Assembly (NCBI GenBank): GCA_046349915.1
Contig: JAXMBL010000005.1
Location: 682,001-746,000, forward strand
DNA: 64,000 nucleotides
Direction: 5' to 3'
Source of the DNA: CAIXSC01 sp046349915
Lineage (GTDB): Bacteria; Planctomycetota; Planctomycetia; Pirellulales; Pirellulaceae
Shown: positions 53,250 to 61,700 of the stretch, in pieces
How positions within the stretch are numbered: position 1 is the stretch's first letter
Layout of the letters: every line of letters starts with the position of its first letter
Translations under genes and position numbers: made by a program
The notes under the pieces: generated by a model
What the model saw: the letters and a program-made list of their open reading frames with translations, nothing else
What the model was told of the DNA's origin: nothing
Database searches by the model: none

Positions 53250-55641
53250 AAGGCGCCGGCGAAGGAACTTCCAGTAGTACTCGGAATCCAGTATCGGGAG
53301 GGGACTCGGGGTCGGATCGAGTTTCACTGGGGTGATTCCAATTGCGATGCGCCGACTGACAGTAAACCGCAGGCACTCGCCAGCTACCGCCTCGCCGAAT
53401 CTTACTGGTTCCGTTGTTAGGACCTGGCGGGTCGTTGAGCGGGGAATTGGCGTAGTAGTCGGGATCGCGCCAGTCAGCACAGAGCTCCCAAACGTTGCCA
53501 TGCATGTCGAAAAGTCCCCAGGCGTTTGCTTGGTAACTCCCGACAGTGGCCGTCCGCGCCAAGTATGTGCCTTTGATTACAGTCCCGAACGGATAGTTTT
53601 TGCCATCGCAATTCGCCCGGTCGCCATTTAACGACTGACCCCAGAAAAACGGCGTCGTCGTCCCGGCTCGGCAGGCATATTCCCATTCCGCTTCAGTGGG
53701 TAGTCGATACTGCCGACGCGACTCCTTTTCCAACGGAAGCTCGGACAAAGTGCGACAGGCATTTTGCGCGTCGAGCCACGAGACGTTCTCGACGGGAAAC
53801 CGCGAGGTGTCCATGTCACGCACTAATTTGGCCCCGTTTCCTTGCGCACTAAAGTAACTAGGGTTTTTGTTCATGATGCGCTGATATTCTTGTTGCGTTA
53901 CTTCGTAGACGCCCAGGAAGAACCCGCGAGTCAAACGGACCTCGTGAGGCTTGTAGTCAGCAAACTGCGATGCTTCCTCATGAGTCTTACCCATGAGGAA
54001 CCGACCGGGAGGGATATAGGCAAACCGCATTCCCATGCTGTTCACATATAGTTGCCCTGGCTTTTTGTCACGAGGGGCGATCGATAATGGCAGAGTCCAT
54101 TCTCTTTGGCTCGGGAACATCTCGAGACGAACTTCTTCGCTGCGTTCGTCCCCTCGCCACGCAATGGCGGAGAAAATCCCTGCTCCGTGTTTGGGCGAGC
54201 GGATTTCGCACCGGCCCTTGGCGTCGGTCGCCCCCTCGCCCACAACTTGGGGTTTATCTTCGGCGTTAGCGCGCCACAACAATTCCACCCATGCGCCGAC
54301 GACGGGCTGCTGACTGGCGCCAAGCGCCGTGAGAGTCACCGTTTGGGGTCGAGCGGGCGGCGGTGGGGGCGGCGTCACGCGGCTCGCTAGCTGCTTTTCG
54401 AGATACGGCACGAAAAGATCTTCTTCCATCTGCCCGCTAATGAAACGGCGAGTCTTTTGCAGCAGGTCTTCGTCGCGATCCCCTGGGGGCGCAGGGAGCT
54501 GTTTCAACAAGTCGACCAATCGCTTCTTGAGATCATCGGTAAACTGCTTGGCAGGTTGTCTATCGTCGACTTTCTTGATCAAGGTCTTCAAGTCATCCGG
54601 TCTCTTCGCCAGCTCAAGTTCCAATGAGGCAAGCGAACCCGCGTGAAATGGCGTCTGCTCGGGGAGTTTGGACTGTGTCGTCCATTCATGGATATATTTC
54701 GATACATACTCTTCCACGGACCGCAAGAGAATTAGGTTCTTTTCATTCGACGGGGCGCCTCCCCGGAGCGCCTTCAGCAACGCATGGGAGAAAACTCCGT
54801 GCCCCTCGCCCAGTTTACCGCTTTCGTAACTTAGCTGACCCGGACTGCAAGAGGCTAATTTGTACTGGCCCGTGGCTTTGTCAAACGCGCTCTTAAACGC
54901 CTTATCCATTCCTACCGCCGGAGCGCCGATGGCTTTGGCCCCCGACCGTTGTTGACAAGCATCGATGAACAATAGCCGATTACCAGCTTTCGAATCGCGA
55001 TCAATATCCGCTTCTACGTCGGCCAACGACACCGCGGTGCGTTTTAGAGAGGCCAATCGACCGTCGCTCGGCATCACATAGGCTATGCCTTCATCGCTAA
55101 AACCATGGGAACTCATCACGACGACCAACAGATTCGCTTTCCCCGCATTTTGTTTGCACGCACTGGTTACATGTTCGAAGATTGAACCGCGAGTTGCTTT
55201 GTCTAGTTGAGCCCCTGCGTTAATCAACGCTTTCAGGTGACCTTCAACCACTGGGGAAGTTGGCTTTCCCGCCAGCAACAATACACAATTCTTCGCGGGA
55301 ATTCGCCGCAGTTCGAACACAAACAGGTGGGCCAATTCAATTGCGTCATGGACCGCGAATTGAAGCGGATTCAGTCCAGGATCATCGGAAAACTCATTCA
55401 CCCCAACAAAGAGCCCCGCGTTCCCCTGCGGAGCCTCGCTTTCGACCGGTTCAATCGCGATTGTCACGTTGCGGGCCGACGATTCGGGTGAACCATTCGG
55501 GCCGGGAGCTTGGCCAGCGGCCCGGAACTCAATGGTTGTCGCCACGAAAAGCAACACTCCAAGCCGCAGCCCGCCGAGCAACCACTCGCGCCGCCAACGG
55601 CAGGGCGTGCGCAAAGTCAGGGAAAGACCTTCGTTTTGCAT
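53248..55641 (-). CDS. Exported caspase-like / Ig-like / FGE-fold fusion, copy 6
   Basis: 797 residues from the ATG at 55641; an in-frame GTG nine bases upstream is possible. Export segment residues about 24-43. The caspase-like domain starts NAGLFVGVNEFSDDPG, with His179 in VMSSHGFSDEG and Cys229 in LLFIDACQQRS. An Ig-like segment (VTLTALGASQQPVVGAWVEL) precedes the FGE-fold domain at about residue 530 (YVNSMGMRFAYIPPGRFLMG), with RLPTEAEWEYACRAGT, GLFDMHGNVWELCADWRD and RRGGSWRVPAVYCQSAHR. The second FGE cysteine is kept, the first is replaced. Downstream of a small exported protein gene (55747-56064) on the same strand, probably one transcript. Confidence 0.91.
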   Translation of the reverse strand: MQNEGLSLTLRTPCRWRREWLLGGLRLGVLLFVATTIEFRAAGQAPGPNGSPESSARNVTIAIEPVESEAPQGNAGLFVGVNEFSDDPGLNPLQFAVHDAIELAHLFVFELRRIPAKNCVLLLAGKPTSPVVEGHLKALINAGAQLDKATRGSIFEHVTSACKQNAGKANLLVVVMSSHGFSDEGIAYVMPSDGRLASLKRTAVSLADVEADIDRDSKAGNRLLFIDACQQRSGAKAIGAPAVGMDKAFKSAFDKATGQYKLASCSPGQLSYESGKLGEGHGVFSHALLKALRGGAPSNEKNLILLRSVEEYVSKYIHEWTTQSKLPEQTPFHAGSLASLELELAKRPDDLKTLIKKVDDRQPAKQFTDDLKKRLVDLLKQLPAPPGDRDEDLLQKTRRFISGQMEEDLFVPYLEKQLASRVTPPPPPPARPQTVTLTALGASQQPVVGAWVELLWRANAEDKPQVVGEGATDAKGRCEIRSPKHGAGIFSAIAWRGDERSEEVRLEMFPSQREWTLPLSIAPRDKKPGQLYVNSMGMRFAYIPPGRFLMGKTHEEASQFADYKPHEVRLTRGFFLGVYEVTQQEYQRIMNKNPSYFSAQGNGAKLVRDMDTSRFPVENVSWLDAQNACRTLSELPLEKESRRQYRLPTEAEWEYACRAGTTTPFFWGQSLNGDRANCDGKNYPFGTVIKGTYLARTATVGSYQANAWGLFDMHGNVWELCADWRDPDYYANSPLNDPPGPNNGTSKIRRGGSWRVPAVYCQSAHRNWNHPSETRSDPESPPDTGFRVLLEVPSPAP

Positions 55642-55746
55642 GGTGATCACTCAAGAACACAAGTCCAAATGTCGCGTCGCTCAGATCATCCCATCCCCAC
55701 GGCATCCCTGTAAAGAACCTCTGTTCTGGCTGAAAGTCCGAAGCGA

Positions 55747-56064
55747 CTATCGCCGAATCCCATAAATCCACTGCTGGCGGTAGCCGTCGCCTTGCTGATT
55801 GGCCTGTGATTGCCGCGTACGGGGCTTCCCGGGCAAGGTCTGCTGTTGGCCAGGAACAGGGCAAAACTGCTGTTGGATCTGGACGCCGCGGACGGCACGA
55901 GGCGAAGTTTGGTCGAACTGGACGCCGCACTGCATCTGCATCGGTCCCGCTTGGTGCTGATGCTGACGGTTCTGAGTGCCAACGCCTGCGAACAGTGTCG
56001 AGACGGCGAGTGCGCAGAAGAGGATGTTGGTTCCGAAGATCCCGACAAGCAAGTGACGTTTCAT
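55747..56064 (-). CDS. Small exported Gln-rich protein of unknown function
   Basis: 105 residues from the ATG at 56064 with AGGAAA eight bases upstream; the longer frame before it is not needed. Signal peptide MKRHLLVGIFGTNILFCALA. The mature part is rich in Gln and Arg (TQNRQHQHQAGPMQMQCGVQ, FCPVPGQQQTLPGKPRTRQS) with two Cys residues that could form a disulphide. No family is recognised. It is the gene immediately upstream of caspase-FGE copy 6 (105-base gap), so it may be a secreted ligand, substrate or partner of that protein; this is inference from position. Confidence 0.55.
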   Translation of the reverse strand: MKRHLLVGIFGTNILFCALAVSTLFAGVGTQNRQHQHQAGPMQMQCGVQFDQTSPRAVRGVQIQQQFCPVPGQQQTLPGKPRTRQSQANQQGDGYRQQWIYGIRR

Positions 56065-56204
56065 GGCTGATTTCCTGAATGGCAAGGCCCATTTTGTGAG
56101 CAACGGGTTCGACCGTCGTTGGCCGTGAATTCCCCGCGTCTCCGCCATCTAGAGGCGCCTGGTCAAGAAGAATTGCGCGCCGACGGCTGCCTTCGCGAAT
56201 GTTA

Positions 56205-56365
56205 CCTTTGGCTCCGCCAAAGGAGCGAAACCCGCGGCCCCGCGAGCGCCGATTCGCCAGCGAGATCAGCCGCGAGCAACAGAGTCCGTCTTCGCCAAGG
56301 GCGTTGGTCAACGCGGCGAGTTGTAGGGTGCTGTCAAGCCGCAGCCGCTGACGCACCATGCGCAC
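56205..56365 (+). repeat. 161-bp composite direct repeat, right copy
   Basis: Same order and length as 48103-48263: inverted R1, linker and first part of the MITE-like element. Here the MITE-like element continues to about 56513. Together with the left copy it brackets 48264-56204. Confidence 0.85.
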
Positions 56366-56722
56366 CGAGCCGTCCGCCAGTCCGTGAGAAACCCTGCACA
56401 CGCGGCGGCTTTATCGAAGAAGCCACGCCAACTCAACGATAAGGTGCGTTTTCACCGGGCGGTGGGGGAGCTACCGGTGATGGCACAATCGCTCGCCGCC
56501 CGGTTCGACGCAAACGGCAAGTCGTAGGGTGCCGTCAAGCCGAAGGCGCAGACGCACCATGCGCACCGAGCAATCCGCCAGTCCGAGAGAAACCCTGCAC
56601 ACGCGGCGGCGTTATCGAAGCCGCCACGCCAACTCAACGATATGGTGCGTTTTCACCGGGCGGTGGGGGAGCTGCCGGTCATGGCAGAATCGCTCGCCGC
56701 CCGGTTCGACGCACCCTACGAC
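56320..56722 (+). repeat. Tandem MITE-like elements, copies M2 and M3
   Basis: M2 (about 56320-56513) has a weakened right end. M3 (56521-56722, 202 bases) has perfect 12-base inverted termini, GTCGTAGGGTGC and GCACCCTACGAC. M2 and M3 are about 90% alike and share their body with M1. No protein is encoded. With the 161-bp repeat they fill the 719-base gap between the small exported gene and caspase-FGE copy 7; the stretch 56065-56204 shows nothing recognisable. Confidence 0.85.
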
Positions 56723-56763
56723 ATACGCCCAAATTACGTCAAACCAAGGGCCGCGTGGCGGGT

Positions 56764-56786
56764 CCGCTCGCGAAGCGAGCGGGCTA
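56764..56786 (-). repeat. R2 palindrome abutting the stop codon of caspase-FGE copy 7
   Basis: CCGCTCGCGAAGCGAGCGGG lies at 56764-56783, and the next three bases are the gene's TAG stop read on the minus strand. Other R2 copies also begin GTAGCCCGC, so the TAG may belong to the element, which may therefore have supplied the stop. Confidence 0.55.
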
Positions 56787-58733
56787 CTTCTCGCTCGACG
56801 GAACTGCGGCGACGCGAAAGCCCAGGTAGTCGAGCCGGTACGACGGAAAGTAACCGTAGCGGATCGCGCACCGGACGTCCCTGGCGGCGCTGAAGAAGCC
56901 ACCGCCACGGACGCACCGGTCCGAGCCCGTCGAGGGACCGGCCGGATCCGCTGCGGGCGACGTCCGGTAATACTCGCTGTCTCGCCAGTCCGAACACCAC
57001 TCGTACACATTGCCATGCATATCGTGCAGACCCCACGCGTTCGCCGCGTAACTCCCCACACGAGTCGTTCGCTGCAAGCAAGCGCCCTTCACTGCCGTTC
57101 CATACGGAGAGTTGCCATGGCAATTCGCGCGGTCCCCGTTCAGCACTCCACCCCAGAAAAAAGGCGTCGTCGTTCCCGCGCGGCAGGCATACTCCCACTC
57201 CGCCTCCGTCGGCAAACGATAACTGCGGCCCGCCGCCCGCTCCGCGGGCAACGACGACAACTTCCGGCAAAACTCTACTGCATCCTCCCAACTCACCCGC
57301 TCCACCGGAAAACGGCTCGTGTCCACTCCCGTTACTTCCGTCTTGCCATCGCCCGCAAGGCTGAAATGGCTGGGGTTCGCCCCCATCACGCGCTCGTATT
57401 CCCCCTGAGTCACCTCGTACACGCCCAGGTGAAAACCGCGAGTGATCCGCACGCGGTGCTGGAGCTCGCGGTCGCTCCGTTCCGCTTCATCCTCCGGCGA
57501 GCCCATCTGGAATTCGCCGGGCGGGATGTACGCCAGCTTCATCCCGATGCTGTTTTCCACGATCGAGCCGGGTTGTAGCGGCAATGACGCCTGACGGCGC
57601 TCTAATTCCGTTCTGATGTACGGCACGAACACATTCGCAGGCAGAAGTCCGTTCACGAAGTTCCGTGTGACCGACACTAACTCCCGATCCGCTTCCTGCT
57701 TCAAGTTTAACTGGCCCAACGTCGCCACCAAGCTGCCTCGTAACTCGGCGGTAAAACTTCCGCTGGCCGGTTGCTTGCGCACGCTCGCCACCAGCGTCGA
57801 CAATTCGTCCGCTTTCTTCGCCAACGGCAATTCCCGAGCTGCCTCGGGGCCCTGGTACGACGGCGACTGCTTCTTCAACGGATCTCCCTCCCGCCGACGA
57901 CGATTTTGCTCCTCCACCCACTTCCCCACCGAACGACTCACATAGCTCGCCACCGCACTCAGACGCACCACATTCCGTTCATCCGCCGCGGCCCCGCCTC
58001 GCAGTGCTTCCAACACCGCGTAGGTGAACACCCCATGGCCTGATTCGCCCAACTCTGGATGCTCGTAGCTGTACTCGCCCACATCGCATGACACCAGCTT
58101 CGACTGACCCGTCGGCTTCTTCAGCAATTCCAAGAAATCCGCCGTCATCGCCTGTCCGCCCGTCATGCCGCTGCCGCGAGCGGCATCGGACAGTCGTTCC
58201 TGACAAGCATCCACCAGCAATAGACGATGGCCCGCTTGCGACGCATTCATCTGCTCTTCCACCGACGACAAGCGAATCGCCGTATCCTCGAGAAACGTCC
58301 GCAACCCGTCGCTCGGCATCACATAGCCCACTCGCTTGTCCGTGAAGCCATGCGAGCTGAACGACACGACCAACAGGCCCGTAATCGGCCGCACGAGCCC
58401 ACGCACGCGCACGAAAGACCGCAACAGCGTGCTCTTTTCCGCCCCCACCACTTGGACCCCGCGCTGCTTCAAGTCGGCCAAGTGCCGCTGCACTCGTTCT
58501 CCAACCGCCTCGCCCGACAACGCCAACACGCACTGGTTCGCGGGCAGGAGTTTCAGTTCCACCACAAACAAATGACACTGCTCGATGGCGTCGTTCACCG
58601 CGAACCGCAGCGGCTGCACGTCGGGATCAGCCGTGAATTTGTTGACCCCCACGAACAGACCGCCGTTCCCCGCCGAGGGCTCGGACGATAGCGGCGTGAA
58701 CAGCGACGACGATTCGGCGGTCGCGTCGGTCAG
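56784..58733 (-). CDS. Caspase-like / FGE-fold chimera with hypervariable tip, 5'-truncated, copy 7
   Basis: About 649 residues if read from the CTG at 58733, which overlaps the stop of the upstream WD40-caspase gene (CTGA). No ATG or signal peptide exists at the expected place; the open frame continues upstream to an ATG at 58958, but that part is the other gene read out of frame. Homology to copy 4 starts at ATAESS. The caspase-like domain (GGLFVGVNKFTADPDVQP, SFSSHGFTDK, LLVDACQERL) resembles copy 4. The FGE-fold domain (VENSIGMKLAYIPPGEFQMG, RLPTEAEWEYACRAGT, GLHDMHGNVYEWCSDW) is a near twin of copy 5. The tip reads RGGGFFSAARDVRCAIR. It could be translated by coupling to the upstream gene, or be a non-exported or dead copy. 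Confidence 0.72.
   Translation of the reverse strand: MTDATAESSSLFTPLSSEPSAGNGGLFVGVNKFTADPDVQPLRFAVNDAIEQCHLFVVELKLLPANQCVLALSGEAVGERVQRHLADLKQRGVQVVGAEKSTLLRSFVRVRGLVRPITGLLVVSFSSHGFTDKRVGYVMPSDGLRTFLEDTAIRLSSVEEQMNASQAGHRLLLVDACQERLSDAARGSGMTGGQAMTADFLELLKKPTGQSKLVSCDVGEYSYEHPELGESGHGVFTYAVLEALRGGAAADERNVVRLSAVASYVSRSVGKWVEEQNRRRREGDPLKKQSPSYQGPEAARELPLAKKADELSTLVASVRKQPASGSFTAELRGSLVATLGQLNLKQEADRELVSVTRNFVNGLLPANVFVPYIRTELERRQASLPLQPGSIVENSIGMKLAYIPPGEFQMGSPEDEAERSDRELQHRVRITRGFHLGVYEVTQGEYERVMGANPSHFSLAGDGKTEVTGVDTSRFPVERVSWEDAVEFCRKLSSLPAERAAGRSYRLPTEAEWEYACRAGTTTPFFWGGVLNGDRANCHGNSPYGTAVKGACLQRTTRVGSYAANAWGLHDMHGNVYEWCSDWRDSEYYRTSPAADPAGPSTGSDRCVRGGGFFSAARDVRCAIRYGYFPSYRLDYLGFRVAAVPSSEK
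56826..56921 (-). other. Candidate DGR variable region of caspase-FGE copy 7
   Basis: Counterpart of 45580-45675. The deduced common template, taking A wherever the two differ at positions 1-2, would encode GGSFNNTARDVRCANRNGN and then PSYRNNNLGFRV, which matches the archetypal Asn-rich DGR template pattern. Framing codons (GGC GGT, GAC GTC CGG TGC GCG, CCG TCG TAC CGG, CTG GGC TTT CGC) are unchanged between the two genes. Confidence 0.7.
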
Positions 58734-61700
58734 AACAGGGATGGCTCCACGCCCATTCGGGGGCGAGCGTGTTCGGGGACTTGCTGGTCCATGGTTAGCG
58801 ACCGCACTCGCTTGTACACAAACGTCTCCAACTCGCGCACATCCAATACCCCGTCTTGATCGTCGTCCGCTTTCAGACCCGCGGGCCAAGCGACGCTCGC
58901 GACCGCTTGCCCTTCGAGCGCCTCGCGCAACGCCAGCGAAAACGCGCCGTGCTGCCATTCCGAGTACTCAAGCGCCGACTGTTTCGCGCCGCTCGCCGAA
59001 TAAATCACGCCACTCAATTCGCTCGCGAGAATCTTCGCCGGTCCGCTCTCGATCGCGCCCAACCCGCCCGCTCGACACGTATCGACAAAAAGCAACAACC
59101 GCACATTCTGTTTCCCCAAGCTATTCGCCAACTCGACAAACTCGCTCCACAGCACACACGTCGCGCGTGGCCTTTTGGGGTCGCCGCCATGAGGGACCAG
59201 CATGTAACCGTCCGTGCCAGCCACAATCCCTCCATGCGCGGAAATATGAATGCCGACGGTGTCGCCCGTTTTCGCCACGTTCGGCGAATTGGGGTTGATC
59301 AACGCATCAAACAGATCACCCACGTCTTGTTTGGTCGCTTGCTTGTCGACTAACCGATGGAATTTGACATCCCGGTACGGGAAGCGAGCCGCCTGCTTAC
59401 GCTTCGCCAACGATTCCGCCACCTTCTCGACATCGTTGACGGCGTGTTGGAGGCTCTGCAGGCCCGTTCCTTCGTAGTCATTCACCGCGATCGAACACCA
59501 GTGCAGAGTTGGTTTCGCAACCGCATTCGCCTCGTGATCCACCGGCAGCCGTCGCTCGACCGTCACGAAACTCATTCCCTCCGCGGTCTGCACATTGGGC
59601 AACCGTGCGATCACTTGAATCACATTCGGCCCCACTCGCAATGCCACGGTCTGCCCGACCTGGAAATGCTCGAAGCCAGCCGGCGGCGGAGGCAACGTGG
59701 GAGCTGGAGCACCTTCGAGCATAATGTTCTTGGAACGCACCTCCGCCTCGTTCACGCGAAATAGGATCTCCGGTCGAGTGCCCGCTGGGGCTGTCACGAC
59801 CGCCCGAACCTCAATCGTCTCCTCGGCGGTCGACGTAACCGAACCCTCCGGCGGCTGGAGCATGCGTACCTTGGGTGGACTAGGAACCACGACCGATTGG
59901 GCCGCCAAAGGGACAACGGCGGCTACGGCGGGCGGCGGCGGAGCGTTCGGATTGCGATTGGCGTCGGCCTGGCGCAGCGCGAGTTGGTCATCGCCCAAGG
60001 TCAATGTCAGGTTGACCACATCGGGGCGCAGCTTCAGCTCTCGCAACTGTCCACCGTCAATGAATCGAGCCGCGCGGTCGCCGTCGCCGCTCTCGACCCA
60101 GCCGACCCAGCGGCTCGCCTGCGGCGAACAATCGTAAAACCCACTCGCTGTCCACACGACCCAGTCCTTTCCATCCTCGGAAATGACGGCGCTGACTAGC
60201 GGCCGGGCGAGATCCCCCATCTCCGACAGCTCAACGGAAACCTTGTAACTTTCGCCTTGGCGAGTGATCACGATGGGGACGGGACCGTCGGGAGTCCGCT
60301 TGGCTTTCTCGCTATCAAGCCATTCAATGGGAGAGAGTCCATCGATCGTTTCGATGCGGTCGCCAATGGCGAGTCGTTCCGCGGTCGAAGTGCCGGGGTA
60401 AAGATGAGTCACGGTAAGATCGTCGTCGACCAAAGCCGCGACATTGTAGGTTGGCGTGAACCGCTCGAGATTCCACACATGAATGATGCCATCCGTGCCC
60501 GACGTGATTAGGCGTTTCCCTTCCATGGCGCCCCGCGAGACCGACGCATTCCAAACGCGACTCTTGTGCCCCACAAACGAGCGGCGCGGCCGCAGGGTCT
60601 TGGGATCAAGACACATGACGCCGCCATCCTCCGAACAGACAATGACGCCATAGCCTTGGTCCAGCGCCTTCACTGGATGGAACCCGTAGCCAAATAACTG
60701 CCAGCCAGCCTTCGAGCTTAAATCGACCGACGCCAAGGACTGATTGTTCTCCAAGAGCGACAGTCGATGATTCGGGGTTAAAACGTAAGACAGCTTCCGC
60801 CCATCGCGAACTGTCTCGTGACTTGGCTCGCGCTCATCGATCGAGGTCAGAATCCGCCTTTCGAAGTCAAACTGCAGTTGAAGCGGCGACCAGTGATTGT
60901 ATTGCCACTGCTGGCCTCGATAACGGTCTCGGCCAAACTGCCAAATGTTCAGCGAGTCGCCGAACGCCACGCTCAGATTGCCCTTTCCCACCGACTGAAA
61001 CACACGTTTCAAATCGCCCGTCCGGCTATCCCAGACCTGGATCAAGCCCGTGACGTCGCCGCTGGCGCACAATTTCGAGTCGCTCGACAGAGCGCACGCC
61101 AAGATCTGGAACTTATGGTCGACGGAAGCTCGTTTCGGCGCCGAGCGTTGGCCAATCTGGCCGGTGCTCGAAAACGCGGCGCACCAGTTATAGTTGCGAG
61201 TTTCGCCATCGCGATCGGAGCGGCCGCCAATCACGAACACGTCCGACGAGTTCGAGATGGCTACCGAGTTGGTGAAGACCTTGGGCTGATCGCCTGGATA
61301 GCTTGACTTCAACATCAACTCGATTAGTGGATCCGTCACTCCTGGCGCGCCGCCGAACCGCAGTTCGACGGGAATGCGAGCGAAGTCGAGCGTCTTGTCG
61401 ATGGCCAATACATCGAAGTCCGAAACCAGCAGGCGACTGATCGGATTCGAGAACTGATAGCCCCAGACCTTTCGACGAGTGGCCCAGTCCCAAAGAAATA
61501 CTCGGCCCTTGATGTCGGCCGTCGCCAAATATCGGCCATCGTCCGAGATTCCCAGTCGGTCGACCTCCTCGTCGTGCCCGTCGAGTGTGAACTTGACCTC
61601 CGAGTAATCGCCAGTCTCATACACCCACAGGCGATGACTCGTTCCCGACATCGCGGCGATCAGTTGTTTTCCATCGGGCGAGAACACGATGTCGCGAAAA

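Noticed and set aside
15485..58733. FGE domains as sulfatase-activating enzymes
   Set aside because: The active-site cysteine pair is not conserved and no sulfatase gene is in the window.
56784..58958. Start of caspase-FGE copy 7 at the ATG at 58958
   Set aside because: The extra 75 residues are the WD40-caspase gene read in another frame, with Arg-rich composition and no signal peptide.
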